Assembly (NCBI GenBank): GCA_964504195.1
Contig: CAZDDI010000001.1
Location: 124,001-188,000 of the forward strand
Origin: CAZDDI01 sp964504195
GTDB lineage: Bacteria > Chloroflexota > Anaerolineae > B4-G1 > SLSP01
Reading direction: 5' to 3'
Length of the DNA: 64,000 bases
Part shown: piece by piece, positions 1 to 9,800 of the stretch
Numbering within the stretch: position 1 is the stretch's first letter
How the letters are laid out: every line of letters starts with the position of its first letter
The notes under the pieces: generated by a model
What the model was told of the DNA's origin: nothing
Databases searched by the model: none
The model's input: only the letters and a program-made list of their open reading frames with translations
Position numbers and translations under genes: made by a program

Positions 1-1
1 C

Positions 2-625
2 CCGCTGGTGTACTGGCAATACTGGGCCGCGCGCATGGAACGCTTCCGCGATGGGTATGTCAAATCGCTGGACAAAAGCGTTGAGATTTTCCTGCGCGCC
101 TACACCACCAACCCTAATCTGCGGCAAGCCCTGCAAGAGGCCGCGCCCTATATGCCGCCGCCGGCACAGGGCGATTTCCTGGAAATCGCGGGCGCGCTGG
201 GTGCCCATGAGGACTTGAGCACGGCGTTGTATCGGGTGGCCGCGCGCCGCCAGAATCCCTACTTCGACATGCTGACCGAGGCCTTAGCCACCCGCGAGCA
301 GTTGGGGGGCAGTTTGCGCGAGGTGCTGGTGGGCGTGCGCGAGTTGATGCAGGGCATCATCCAGATTCGCGGGCAGGTGCGCGCGCGGCAGACCCAACCC
401 CGCCTGGAAGGGCTGATCATCGCGGTCGCGCCGTTTGTATTCCTGCTGCTGCTCAAAGTCGCCCTTGCGCCTTACGAAGCGGGCTTTTACCAGACCTTCG
501 ATGGGCAATTGGTACTGGTCGGCGTGCTGGTGCTTAGCGGCCTGTCGTACTACCTGGCGCAGCGCATCGCCAACGCCGGGATGGACGTGGATGGCGGCGC
601 GGCGGCGCGGAGGGTTGCCGGATGA
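2..625 (+). CDS. tadB: TadB-like inner-membrane platform protein (5' partial)
   Basis: Platform protein of a Tad (tight adherence) type IVb pilus machine, T2SSF/GspF family, acting in the cytoplasmic membrane where it couples the assembly ATPase to pilin extrusion. The frame is open from base 2, so the N-terminus lies outside the window and about 207 residues remain. Seen: a helical cytoplasmic T2SSF region followed by two C-terminal membrane segments (LIIAVAPFVFLLLLKVAL near residue 140 and LVLVGVLVLSGLSYYLA near 170). The stop overlaps the next start (ATGA), giving the classic coupled TadB-TadC pair. The B/C assignment rests on gene order as much as on sequence. Confidence 0.8.
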   Translation, partial: PLVYWQYWAARMERFRDGYVKSLDKSVEIFLRAYTTNPNLRQALQEAAPYMPPPAQGDFLEIAGALGAHEDLSTALYRVAARRQNPYFDMLTEALATREQLGGSLREVLVGVRELMQGIIQIRGQVRARQTQPRLEGLIIAVAPFVFLLLLKVALAPYEAGFYQTFDGQLVLVGVLVLSGLSYYLAQRIANAGMDVDGGAAARRVAG

Positions 626-1533
626 ATGCCGCAATCCTGTTGTGCGCGCTCGGCGGCGCTGCCGGGATGGGGCTGTTGCTCACTGCCGGTCGCCCACGTC
701 CGCGCGGCGGGCTGGCCGGGCGGCTGGGCCTGACCGAAGTGGCGCAACGGCGTCCGCTGGTAGATCGGCTATTCGGCAATCTGGTGGAGGGCTGGTTACA
801 GCGGCGGGATACCGCCAGCGCCGTGATTCACCGCCTCCGGCAGGCCGGGATGTATGGCCGCGCGGGCGCGCTGTATCCCGATGAGCGCGTCTTCTACGCC
901 TACAAACTGGCAGCGGCGGCGCTGGTCGCGCTGCTGAGCGCCGGCATGGGCGCGTTTGCCGCCAGCATCCTGGAAATCAGCGCCAATAGCGCGCTGCTCT
1001 GGGCTGTGGGCGGCGCGGCGGCGGGTTTTCTGCTGCCCGATCTGGACTTGCAGGCCCAGCTCCAACGGCGCGACGATCAACTGCTGGCGGACATGGCAAC
1101 CGCGCTGGATCGTCTAGCCAACTTCCTGGTGGGCGGGCAACCGTTGCCCCAGGCCATCAACTGCCTGGCTGCGCGCCCGGGCGGCGCCTTCGTTCAGGAA
1201 CTGGCTCTGGTCGCCGGCAGTTACAACGTCGGCGTAAACCTTTCCACCGCCTTGCAGGAGCTGTTGACCCTCAACGGCGATCTGGCGGTGCTGGTCCCGT
1301 TCGTGAACCTGTGTCGCGCCGGGCAGCACATGGGCGGCGGCGTGAGTGCGAGCCTGCGCGAACTGGCGCGGGAGTTGCGCACGGAATTGAAACAACGTAT
1401 CGAAACCCGGGGCAGCCGCAACGCTGTGTTGATGGTGATTCCCGCGTTTCTGGCGGTGTTGGCGACGCTGGCGGTCTTGACCGCGCCGGGCTTTATCCGG
1501 ATCATGGCGGAATTTGCCAGCGGCGCATTCTGA
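622..1533 (+). CDS. tadC: TadC-like inner-membrane platform protein
   Basis: Second T2SSF-family platform protein of the Tad machine, 303 residues, the usual size for TadC. It has an N-terminal membrane segment, two central segments around residues 90-140 and a C-terminal segment (AVLMVIPAFLAVLATLAVL). Between the central and C-terminal segments lies the T2SSF helical domain, with the family-like stretch GQHMGGGVSASLRELARELR. It starts inside the stop of the upstream TadB-like gene (4-bp overlap). The pilin gene follows about 100 bp downstream with its own strong ribosome binding site, as expected for a highly expressed subunit. Confidence 0.8.
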   Translation: MNAAILLCALGGAAGMGLLLTAGRPRPRGGLAGRLGLTEVAQRRPLVDRLFGNLVEGWLQRRDTASAVIHRLRQAGMYGRAGALYPDERVFYAYKLAAAALVALLSAGMGAFAASILEISANSALLWAVGGAAAGFLLPDLDLQAQLQRRDDQLLADMATALDRLANFLVGGQPLPQAINCLAARPGGAFVQELALVAGSYNVGVNLSTALQELLTLNGDLAVLVPFVNLCRAGQHMGGGVSASLRELARELRTELKQRIETRGSRNAVLMVIPAFLAVLATLAVLTAPGFIRIMAEFASGAF

Positions 1534-1629
1534 ACCGCGAAAGGAGGTGCCGGACTCAGAATAACCCTGATTTGATGCGTCTATAAACCGTTGGAATCCC
1601 CACTCAGTTCAGAAAGGAGGGTCAAGTAT

Positions 1630-1896
1630 ATGTGGGAAACGCTTAAAAAGCGCGTGATGTTGGGGGTGCTGCGCGTGAGCCAGCATCCAGTCGCGCAGCG
1701 CACGGGGGCTTTGCTCAGGGGGCAAGTCCGCACTGCGTTGCAGCGCGAAGAAGGCCAGGGCTTGCTGGAATATATCATCGCCATTGCGGGTGTGTTCGCC
1801 GTAGCGGCGGGCGTGTTGACGTTGTATCGGACCATCGGCGGCAAGTACGGCGAGGCCACGACCAGCGTCGGCCAGATTCAGATTACGGCACCTTAG
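1630..1896 (+). CDS. flp: Flp-type (type IVb) pilin precursor
   Basis: Likely major pilin, 88 residues. The start at 1630 is chosen because AAAGGAGG lies just upstream; an upstream in-frame ATG at 1591 has no such site. The class signature EEGQGLLEY sits near residue 40: prepilin peptidase would cut after EEG, leaving Glu at +5 and Tyr at +6, the Flp hallmark. The hydrophobic helix follows (YIIAIAGVFAVAAGVLTLY). The pre-cleavage leader of about 40 residues is long and basic, longer than in typical Flp pilins. The mature form would be only about 47 residues. Location between TadC and TadE-like genes supports the call. Confidence 0.8.
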   Translation: MWETLKKRVMLGVLRVSQHPVAQRTGALLRGQVRTALQREEGQGLLEYIIAIAGVFAVAAGVLTLYRTIGGKYGEATTSVGQIQITAP

Positions 1897-1953
1897 CCAC
1901 AGTAACCGGCAGGGAGGGAGCCTGGCTTCCTCCCTGCCCGGTAAGGAGGATGT

Positions 1954-2361
1954 ATGCGCAACTCGAAAACCAATCCCGAAAGCGGGCAAGCCTTCCTGGA
2001 ACTGCTGTTGGTCTTGCCGCTGTTTCTCTTGATGACCGGCGCCATCATCGGGGTGGGCTGGAGCTACTGGAACCGGCTCAACCATACCAGCTACGCGCAG
2101 GAGGTGGTGGTGCAGGCCGGCAAAGCCCAGGCTATCACAGAAGGCGAAGCCTTTGCCGCGCGGTTCATGCGCGCCGGGAACGTAGACCTGGCGGGCCATA
2201 CGGCGGTGTACTGGATGCAGCCGCAGCGGGGCGTGGGGGCGCAGGCCGCGTATACCGGCCCAGCGTTGCTGCTCTATCACCTGGCCGCACCGGAGATACG
2301 CACCGGCGCGTTCTTCCGCTGGGAACAATTCTATCCTGGGCCGGGGGATGTGTTCGAATGA
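1954..2361 (+). CDS. TadE-like minor pilin
   Basis: 135-residue TadE-family pseudopilin. The processing site is ESGQAFLELLLVLPLFLLM: a Gly, then a Glu at +5, then the hydrophobic helix, close to the N-terminus (short leader of about 11 residues). The remainder is a small extracytoplasmic domain. A perfect AAGGAGG ribosome binding site precedes the start. The TGA stop overlaps the ATG of the next TadE-like gene (ATGA), so both are translationally coupled. TadE/F/G proteins are minor pilus components that aid assembly or priming. Which of the three letters applies cannot be told from sequence alone. Confidence 0.75.
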   Translation: MRNSKTNPESGQAFLELLLVLPLFLLMTGAIIGVGWSYWNRLNHTSYAQEVVVQAGKAQAITEGEAFAARFMRAGNVDLAGHTAVYWMQPQRGVGAQAAYTGPALLLYHLAAPEIRTGAFFRWEQFYPGPGDVFE

Positions 2362-2795
2362 GTGCGTCCCCGGCCATCGCGCGCACCGGAGAGCAAGGTC
2401 AGGCGTTTGTCGAAACCCTGATCGCGCTACCGCTGCTCTTGTTGTTTTTGGCCGCCGTTTTTGCTTTTGGCCGCATGATGTATGTGGGCCTGGTGGTAGA
2501 TCAGGCGGCCTTTGCCGGGGGACGCTTTGCGGCGGAGAGCCTGAATATGCAGCAGGCCGCCACCCAGGCGTATCAGGCCAGCGCGTACAATCTGACGCAC
2601 GCCGGGCTGGATCCAGCGCTGATGACGTGGCAGTTACGGGCTACGCACTGGGGGCGCGGCGTCGAAGTCAGCAACCGCGTCACGACGGGCGTGGACTTGA
2701 GCGACATCCCGCTCGCCCCGCTGTTCTTCGGGCCGCAAGTGCGGCTACACCAGCAGGCTACGTTTCGCGTCGAACGCTGGAAGTCGCGGTGGTGA
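2358..2795 (+). CDS. TadE/TadG-like minor pilin
   Basis: 145 residues from the ATG at 2358, which overlaps the previous stop. A longer in-frame extension upstream exists but merely overlaps the preceding gene. Prepilin-like site EQGQAFVETLIALPLLLLF near residue 13 with Glu five residues after the Gly, then a membrane helix. The next region DQAAFAGGRFAAESLNMQQAA, which is typical of TadE-like proteins, follows. The C-terminal half is a predicted periplasmic or extracellular domain without cysteines. It forms part of the same operon; the next start follows after only 3 bp. Confidence 0.7.
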   Translation: MSASPAIARTGEQGQAFVETLIALPLLLLFLAAVFAFGRMMYVGLVVDQAAFAGGRFAAESLNMQQAATQAYQASAYNLTHAGLDPALMTWQLRATHWGRGVEVSNRVTTGVDLSDIPLAPLFFGPQVRLHQQATFRVERWKSRW

Positions 2796-2798
2796 GCC

Positions 2799-3260
2799 AT
2801 GCGTAACCATTGGGGCTGGTGGTTGGTCGGGAGCGTCGTGTTGCTGGCCTGGCAAGCGACGCAGGTGGGGCTGTATCTCCGGCAGGCGGTGGCTTTACAG
2901 CGGGTGCAACAGGAGTTGCGCGCGGTGGAGCAGGCGCTCGCGCCGCCCGCGCCGCAGGACCCCTGGCCGCCGCAGTTGGGCGTGTTGTTTGAGGGGCTGG
3001 ATGTGCTGATTCCGTTGCCGCCGGATATGCCGGCGCTGGAAACGCGCCTGCTCTGTTATCCCGCGACGGGCCGCTCGCTGATCCCACTATGGCCGACAGC
3101 GCCGGGCACGCCAGACCCCGCCGGGCCGGTACGTTTTTGGCTGCGCCCGCTGGTCAACGATGGCTATTGTCTGGTATATGGCCCGCGCGGACTGTATGGC
3201 CGGTTCGATTTAGGCGCGCCCAGCGATTTGCGCGGCGCGGAAGGAGCGCGCATCCCATGA
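2799..3260 (+). CDS. Membrane-anchored protein of the Tad locus
   Basis: 153 residues, not recognised by family. An N-terminal signal anchor (WWLVGSVVLLAWQATQVGLYL) is followed by a short helical stretch (residues 28-50) and a proline-rich extracytoplasmic domain with two cysteines (LLCYPATG and GYCLVYGP), which could form one disulfide. It sits between two minor-pilin genes, starts 3 bp after the first and overlaps the second by 4 bp, so it is very probably made in step with them and acts in pilus assembly or anchoring. That role is inference from position. Confidence 0.6.
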   Translation: MRNHWGWWLVGSVVLLAWQATQVGLYLRQAVALQRVQQELRAVEQALAPPAPQDPWPPQLGVLFEGLDVLIPLPPDMPALETRLLCYPATGRSLIPLWPTAPGTPDPAGPVRFWLRPLVNDGYCLVYGPRGLYGRFDLGAPSDLRGAEGARIP

Positions 3261-3712
3261 AGCACCGGCTGGCGCAATTCTGTCACCGGCAACTGCAGCA
3301 ATGCCAGCGGGAAGAAGGCCAGGTATTGATCTGGCTCTTGCTCTTGTTGCCGTTGCTGCTGCTGTTGACCTTCATGCTGTACGAGGGCGGGCTGATGTAT
3401 CGCACCTATCGCATCGCGCAAATGGCCGCCGATGCGGGCGCGCACGCCGCCGCGCAGGACATTGATGTGGCGCACTATCAGGCGACCGGCCAACTACGGT
3501 TGACGCCCCAGGCCGCCGGCGTGGCGCAATACTACGCCAGCCGCAACGCACGCGGCCCGATTACCTGCACCGCCCCCACGATTTGGGCAACGCAGGTAGA
3601 ATTACACTGTCAGGCTACGCTGCCCTCGTTCTTCCTGGCCGGGCAGAGCATTCAAGTGCAAGTGCGCGGTCGGGCGCGGCCCGCGTGGGGTGCCACGCAG
3701 GAGCAGCAGTAA
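3257..3712 (+). CDS. TadE/TadG-like minor pilin
   Basis: 151 residues starting at the ATG that overlaps the preceding stop. A basic leader of about 21 residues ends in REEGQVLIWLLLLLPLLLL. The Gly is present but the residue at +5 is Trp rather than Glu, so processing by prepilin peptidase is uncertain and TadG-like anchoring is an alternative. After the helix comes the MAADAGAHAAAQD stretch typical of TadE/TadG proteins. Two cysteines in the C-terminal domain (ITCTAP, LHCQAT) may form a disulfide. Last of the tightly packed pilin-like set. Confidence 0.65.
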   Translation: MKHRLAQFCHRQLQQCQREEGQVLIWLLLLLPLLLLLTFMLYEGGLMYRTYRIAQMAADAGAHAAAQDIDVAHYQATGQLRLTPQAAGVAQYYASRNARGPITCTAPTIWATQVELHCQATLPSFFLAGQSIQVQVRGRARPAWGATQEQQ

Positions 3713-3785
3713 GCGCCCCGTTCAGGCTGGGCGCTTCGAGGGCGTCCCGTTACCCAAGATTCTGGTTCATTGAGGAGGTTTTGCT

Positions 3786-4502
3786 ATGCGACGCACGTCT
3801 TACAAGCCCACCGTGGTGGTGTTGGGGCTGGTGGGCCTCATCCTGTTGACCGCGCTAGGGTTGGGCGGCTGGCGACTGTACGAGCGCTTCACGGGGCTGC
3901 GCCTGGAGGAGGCGCCGCCTTCCGCGCCCACAGTAGCCGCGCCCGCCACCCTAGCGCCGCCTACCCAGACGCCCATCCCGGCGACGCCGGAATGGCAGCG
4001 CGTCCGCGAGGGGGACATGGACTACTACGTGCCCCCGCCCGCTGACGAAGCTGAGCTGCGCGCGGCCTTTGCCGCCATCATGGGGCATACCCAGGTCGTG
4101 ACCGGCAGTGTCGAGACGCTGTTGGCCTTCGACCGGGCCGCCAGCCGCGCGCAAGTCGCGCCGTTGTTGGCAGAGGGGTATGAATGGGGGCCACTAAGCA
4201 CGAACTTCATTTTTGTTGATCGGGCTTGGGGCCCTGATAACCCAATCCGGTGTCTGGATACCATGCATTGCGAGGTATCCAGAGCTAAACTGTACACGGA
4301 AGCGGTGATCATTTTCGATGCAGATATATGTACGCAGGCACAGTATGAAACCACACCATGCCTGGTACCGCTGCTAGAAGAACATCAAATTGACGGACGC
4401 TATCATTTGCTGATAGTGCAGTTTGTCAAAGAAGCTGATGGTGTATGGCGAGCTTCTAACATAGCCAATCACGTCTTGCCAGATCCACCGACTAGCCCGT
4501 AA
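3786..4502 (+). CDS. Secreted or anchored protein, unknown function
   Basis: 238 residues with a strong AGGAGG site seven bases before the start. The N-terminal signal anchor (VVVLGLVGLILLTALGLGGW) is followed by a Pro/Ala/Thr linker (about residues 40-68) of the kind that tethers Chloroflexota surface domains. The globular part holds four cysteines (RCLDTMHCE, DICTQ, TPCLV), probably paired outside the cell. Codon and base usage change inside the gene: from about 4195 to the stop the sequence is clearly AT-richer than the first half, which suggests a composite origin. Placed after the minor pilins and in the same direction. Confidence 0.6.
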   Translation: MRRTSYKPTVVVLGLVGLILLTALGLGGWRLYERFTGLRLEEAPPSAPTVAAPATLAPPTQTPIPATPEWQRVREGDMDYYVPPPADEAELRAAFAAIMGHTQVVTGSVETLLAFDRAASRAQVAPLLAEGYEWGPLSTNFIFVDRAWGPDNPIRCLDTMHCEVSRAKLYTEAVIIFDADICTQAQYETTPCLVPLLEEHQIDGRYHLLIVQFVKEADGVWRASNIANHVLPDPPTSP

Positions 4503-4589
4503 TTTTCTGGAGTGTGGGACGTCAGTCCCAAAAATTCGCGGGGAGTAGTAGCACCCTACTGCTCTCCGCATCTAGCGAAAGGAATGATT

Positions 4590-6023
4590 ATGCGTAGCCG
4601 ACACAATATCTGTTTGATCTTTGTTGCCATTAGCACATTAGCCTGGCTGTTTTTCAGCATTAAACCAGCATGGGCGAGTAATTGCAATTTCGACCCTGTA
4701 TCTGGGACTGTGATTTGTGAGCACGACGATGGCGGAGGAGGCGGTGGAGGTGGTACACCCACGCCGCCGCCTGGCCCGCCGCCACCGGGGGATCCGCCAC
4801 CTGGCAACCCACCGCCCGGCCAACCGCCAGGGCCACCCGCGCCCACGCCCGCGCCGCCGCCAGGGATGCCGGGCGGCGGGCGCTACGTCACGGCCTGCGA
4901 TGCGTTCATCCCCAACTGCCCCTATGGATTCTCGGTGGTGCGCTGGTGGTGCGTGACGGGCGGCCATTGCTACGTCATCTCCGCGCGCTGTGCAGCAGAA
5001 GGCGAGTGCGAGGTGTCCACGCGCCCGACGCCTAATCCCCCGCCCGACCCCGGCACCGATTGGCCGTGCCAGGATGTACCCAACGTCTACCCCGGCGGCA
5101 TTGACCAGACCTGCGACGATTGGGAGTGGCAGATCCGCGTGGTGGCGCAGATTCCGCCCGCGCAAGTGCTGCGTAACCCCTGGCCGCGCTCGTTGGTGGG
5201 GCTGCCGACCAAGTTCTGGTATGTGGGCGCCACGGAGCGCGTCGAAGCCTTCTCCGCCGGGCGCGCGTTCCCCTGTAACGTGGAGCATGGCCGGGTGTAC
5301 GGCGTGAGCGAGCCGCTGCCGACCTGCCCCGCGCCGGTGGGCGGAGTGCTTGCCGGCACGCGCGTCAACCGGCAGTTGGGCGCGGCCTGGCAGCGCTGGG
5401 TCAATGGCGCGCCCCCGCTCTTTGGCTTTAGGCCACCGTATGAAGCGTTACTGACCATCGAAGATCGCGCCTGGAATGGCGGCCCGCGCGCGTATGAAGT
5501 GCTGCCGGGGAGTCTGATCGAGCACACCTTTGAAACATCCTCGTATGGCCTGATCGAGAACGGCCCACTGTGGAATCCTGCCTGCCAGGAGCAACTGTGT
5601 ACCTGCGATGCGCGCGTGCAGTCCTGGGACATGCCCGCGTATCAGGGCGGGGTGCAGACCTGGTGGTATCCGCAGTGGACGTGGCGTTACGATGAGTTCC
5701 AGTGCGTCCACCAGGATTGGGGGCCGTGCTTCTACCGGGACGCGCCACCCATCGGCCAAACCTGGCAAAACTGTGATGGGAACGGCGACGGGAGCGCGGA
5801 CGCCAACTGGTATCAACTCCACCAGTGTACCGGGTGGGCCTGGCGCACGGTGACTGAACCCTGGAATACCTACGACCTGCGCAAGTTGGGCTATACCCCG
5901 ATCATTCCCTGGGGTGCGGTCGAATCTGCCGGGGCGGACGGCAACGGGCTCCCCTGCGGTAGTTTTGGGCCAGGCTTGCCGATCCCGGTCATCGAGTTGC
6001 AGGCCATCCTGACCCCGCGTTAG
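4590..6023 (+). CDS. Secreted Cys-rich protein with polyproline linker
   Basis: 477 residues; start taken at the second of two near ATGs because it is better spaced from GAAAGGA. A signal peptide ends in AWA-S near residue 28. A short Cys-containing segment leads into a glycine run and a long PPPG-type proline-rich linker (about residues 50-95). The large C-terminal domain is rich in Trp and Cys (for example CDAFIPNCPYGF, CQEQLCTCDARV, CVHQDWGPCFYRD), suggesting many disulfides in an extracellular domain. No family recognised. It may be a tip adhesin of the Tad pilus, by position only. A small hairpin with CTACT arms sits in the leader (about 4535-4570). Confidence 0.65.
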   Translation: MRSRHNICLIFVAISTLAWLFFSIKPAWASNCNFDPVSGTVICEHDDGGGGGGGGTPTPPPGPPPPGDPPPGNPPPGQPPGPPAPTPAPPPGMPGGGRYVTACDAFIPNCPYGFSVVRWWCVTGGHCYVISARCAAEGECEVSTRPTPNPPPDPGTDWPCQDVPNVYPGGIDQTCDDWEWQIRVVAQIPPAQVLRNPWPRSLVGLPTKFWYVGATERVEAFSAGRAFPCNVEHGRVYGVSEPLPTCPAPVGGVLAGTRVNRQLGAAWQRWVNGAPPLFGFRPPYEALLTIEDRAWNGGPRAYEVLPGSLIEHTFETSSYGLIENGPLWNPACQEQLCTCDARVQSWDMPAYQGGVQTWWYPQWTWRYDEFQCVHQDWGPCFYRDAPPIGQTWQNCDGNGDGSADANWYQLHQCTGWAWRTVTEPWNTYDLRKLGYTPIIPWGAVESAGADGNGLPCGSFGPGLPIPVIELQAILTPR

Positions 6024-6075
6024 GATTTACGATTTTAGATTTTGGATTTGCGATTTTCATCACAGGAGGATTTCT

Positions 6076-6525
6076 ATGAATTCAGCAGCAATTTCTGGGC
6101 GAGTTGTCCGCACCTGGAACGTGAGCGGCGACACCTTTTACCGGGTGATCGCGCAACGGCGGCCAGGGATGTTGCCCAATCCCGATGGCAAGAACTTCGA
6201 TGCGTTGACCGTGCGCTTCCCTAACGCGCTGGGCCACGCGCCAATCTGGGAGCCGGGCACGGATGTGGAGGTCGTGGGGTACATCCAGCAGATGGATACC
6301 GAGACCGATCTGGCGCGGCTGGTGGAGCAGCGGCGCGTGAAGGGCTTGAGCCGCACCGAACGCGCCGCGCTGGCCGAGAAGGTGGGTGGCCTGAGCATCG
6401 CCGAATCGCGCATCGAAGTGGTGGCCGAGCGGTGGAACATCATTCGGATGCCGGCGCTCAACACCGATGCCACGCCGCGTCGCCGCCAGAGGTCAGAAGC
6501 GCCGCCGGCTGAGCCGACGACATAG
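6076..6525 (+). CDS. OB-fold single-stranded DNA-binding-like protein
   Basis: 149 residues. The N-terminal 95 residues have the look of an SSB/OB fold: AISGRVVRTWNV at strand 1, FDALTVRFPN in the middle and GTDVEVVGYIQ before the end, where canonical SSB has a KGxxVxVxGxL strand. The C-terminal half is helical, then basic (TPRRRQRSE), and lacks the acidic DDDIPF-type tip of housekeeping SSB. An AGGAGG site precedes the start. Finding such a protein at the end of a pilus operon is unusual; DNA uptake, transfer or regulation are possible roles. The fold call is by eye. Confidence 0.55.
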   Translation: MNSAAISGRVVRTWNVSGDTFYRVIAQRRPGMLPNPDGKNFDALTVRFPNALGHAPIWEPGTDVEVVGYIQQMDTETDLARLVEQRRVKGLSRTERAALAEKVGGLSIAESRIEVVAERWNIIRMPALNTDATPRRRQRSEAPPAEPTT

Positions 6526-6533
6526 CGTATCGG

Positions 6534-6576
6534 AAGCACAACCCGCCGAGGAAGTCCCCTCGGCGGGTTGTGCTTT
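6534..6576 (+). terminator. Strong hairpin after the SSB-like gene
   Basis: An essentially perfect stem of about 17 bp (AGCACAACCCGCCGAGG and its complement) with a short loop, nine bases after the stop. Only three T residues follow, so it may be an intrinsic terminator of modest strength or an mRNA 3' end stabiliser. Confidence 0.7.
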
Positions 6577-6700
6577 GGCTGGCCTGAAACAAAAGTTGCA
6601 TGAATGGCTAATTCCGTGTAATTAACGCATATCTCCCCCAGACTTGCAGGCCGAGAGGATGATGATTGGATAGAACGGTTGAGGATAAGACAAAAATTCT

Positions 6701-6730
6701 ATTGCGTTTTTGGTTAAATTCATGTTATAA
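6701..6730 (+). promoter_or_regulatory. Sigma-70-type promoter for the giant surface protein
   Basis: TTGCGT at 6701-6706, an 18-bp spacer and a consensus TATAAT at 6725-6730, in a locally AT-rich stretch about 80 bp before the start of the 3310-residue protein. The hairpin at 6534-6576 separates it from the pilus operon, so the giant genes are probably an independent transcript. Confidence 0.65.
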
Positions 6731-6812
6731 TGGATAGTGATGGCCTGGCTATGACATCTTCTAATTCTTCATTCTTTTACAGTCACTTTAGATTTTCGTG
6801 AAGGAGTATGCA

Positions 6813-9800
6813 ATGAACCCCATAAAATCTACCCCACGCTTGTTGCTCAATCTTTTTATCCTGGTTGTTTTACTTACCCCTTTAGCAAGCCCCTGGGCGT
6901 TACCGCAATCTGAAATGGTTTCGGCTGCGCCTTTACCGGAAGAGCGGATTGCGCCGCCAACCGCGGAGCTCTTCGATGCCTGGACTGACCTCTTCCGTAC
7001 CTGGGTGACGTTGCCCAATACCACCTCCCGCGCCCGGCTGGATACGCTAGGGGTGGTGGTCTTGGAGGAGAACGAGACCCGCGTATTGATTCTTGCGGAT
7101 GCAGAGCAGCTACAAACGCTGGCGCAGTTGCGCTTTCGGCCTGAAGCCAGTAATGATTTGGGGTCGCTGATGCAGTATCATGCTGAAAGTGTCCCTTGGC
7201 TGGCTGAGAGTGTGCAACCGCTGCTCGCACAGGCCAGGGACGTTAGGGTCATGCGCCTTGACAACGCAGTTCGAATTGGTACAACCGGCTCTGCGATTTT
7301 GGCGGAGGCTCAGACCAATCTTCGTACAACGATGCACTTGCTCTCAGAAGAACAGCGAGCCGGTATTTTATCCCTTATTAGTGTAGATACTGATGGCGAT
7401 GGCTTGACCGACACCGAGGAATACTGGTGGTGTACGGATCCCAACAATGCCAATTCCGACGGCGACCCTTATGGGTACACGGATGGACAGGAAGTGGCGG
7501 CCTTACTTGATTTTACGCTCCCCCGCACCGTGCGGTGGAACTACGGCCCGCCTTTTGGCCCGCCCAACGCCTGGCCTAACTTCAATGATCGCAATGGCAC
7601 ACACGTCAATATCTGTAACGATGGCGACTACGATACAATCCCGGATTATGCCGAGGCCTTCATGGTGGGAACGCGCGTGGGCACCGGCGATTCTGAAAAC
7701 ACGGATGGCGACAAGTTCGACGATGGGCAGGAGCTGTTCGGGATCACGTTCTGCCCTGGCGGGGATGCTTATTGTGGCTATGGCAGTTATCCCCGCACGC
7801 AAGATTATTCGTTCATCACCAGCGGGATGCCGAGCTGGGTACGCCCGCCGGGCGACAGTCCCTTTGTGGCGGCGTATCCGGTGATAGAACTGCGAGTTGA
7901 CCCCAACAGCATTGTAGTGACCACCAAAGAGATCCACACGATTGAGCGCACTATCACTACTGGCGAGGATATTGCTACTGGCTTTGCAGAAATGGATGGC
8001 AATAGCACCACAGTAGGTACGATTGACACGAATACGCACAATACCTGGCAGGAACATTCAACGACGGAAGGTGGAATTGAACCGGCTACTTCAGCGAGTC
8101 AATATATTATTGACAATCTCTTTGTTAATTCCGTAGTTTCTATGTATGCGACTGAGGTTAAAAAAGAGGCTGGCTTTATATCTGATTACCGTTTTCTTAA
8201 TTCAACCAGTATATCTGAACTTGAAATACAAGCGTTTCTTGAGAAGTGGGCCAGTCCACTCGCAGAGTTTATAGAAGACATCAATGGCGAGGAGTGGTCT
8301 GCGGCAGAGATTATTAAGTTTCATGCGATGTTCAATTCAATTAATCCGGAAGTATTGTTAATAATGCTTGAGGCTAAAGCTCACTTAATAACTGACCCAA
8401 CAGTGGGGGTACCTCTATTCGCTTCTCCAGAAATCTCTTTCAAAGGTACGCCTAGCTTTTACAATTATGTTGAACTTTTGACAAATCAATTGGTTAATGC
8501 GTATGATTTAGTACGCTATACACCAATTAGACAAAATGCTCATTTGTCTCAGATTAACTATGAAAATGCAAGTGATGCTACAATAGCAATAATTGAAATA
8601 TTTTCGGGGATGTTTGATACTTCTGAACAGCAGGTTTGGCTGGTAGGTTCTGATGCTAAATTCGTGGAATACTTATCCACTTGGTTTAATGACTCAGTAA
8701 CTCTTGAATTTAATGAAGCCTTGACTTCTGGACCGACAACTTTGCCAAGTGGTTATCAATTACCATTTCCTACTGATGAAGTTTGGTACTATAGTAGTGG
8801 CCCTCATCATAACAATGGAATTTCACATTGTGCTCCTGGTAAAACTCGGAGCGAATGTCCGCCAGGACCTTGGTCTGCGATCGATATTGTGCCTCCTGAG
8901 CGAGTGCCTTGTGGTACTGTGGATACTCGCTGGTGGGTTGTTGCTGCTCAGGATGGTATAGTTGTTAGTTCAGGAAAAGGGTTAGTTATAGTTGAGCACT
9001 ATGGCGGTTGGAGAACCCATTATATGCATATTGCTTCACAAGACCGTGTGGGTGTAGGAGTAGAAGTTGACAAAGGAGATCCTATTGGTCATCCTTCTTG
9101 TGAGGGGGGTGTTTCTACAGGCGGCCATGTTCATTTTGCTATTGTAAATGCGACCGAAGGCTTTGTGAATATTGATAGTTCATTTTTATCGAGCTGGTTT
9201 ATTAAAGAGACAACTCATTACAATGGCACTATGTCAAGAAGTGGTGTATCGAGAGTAGCTGAGGCCTCACGTATACCTGGAACCAATGATATATCATCAG
9301 ATACAGCTATTCTTTACTATAGTGCTAATAGTTGCAATGAAATACCAATGAGTGCAGAACCTCCCGCGCCCATCACTATAGCCCAAGAAACGAGAAAAAC
9401 GGGCTTTTGGGAAGGATTAGGGCGCACTTTGAAAACTGTATGGGGTGCGTTCACCGGAAACAACCAAACCCTGGCGCTGCAACATACTATCCTTTCCAAT
9501 CCTGCTGGATGTGTAGGGAACAGTTGCGCTAATCAGGTGGGAGGCACCAGTAGTAATTCCCTCAACTACTCTGACAACCGCACTGCCGGGCAATGTGGCG
9601 GTAGTGGCAATAATACTTCAAGTACCATGTATGGTAGCGGCGGTGGCGGTGCAGGATCTGCCATATATGACACCGGCTCAGGTTTTAGCAGTCTCCGCGT
9701 CTGGTCGGAAACCAGCACCACCGGTGAGGGGTGGGCCACCAGTCATTCGGACCTGCGGATGGAAACAACCTACCGTGAAGTGACGCGCTCGCAGGTTAAT

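Noticed and set aside
1950..2357. N-terminal extension of the second TadE-like frame
   Set aside because: It lies entirely in another frame of the preceding TadE-like gene; the ATG at 2358 gives a proper prepilin leader.
6024..6066. AT-rich GATTTT direct repeats before the SSB-like gene as a regulatory array
   Set aside because: Only a few imperfect short repeats in 40 bases; low-complexity sequence is a sufficient explanation.
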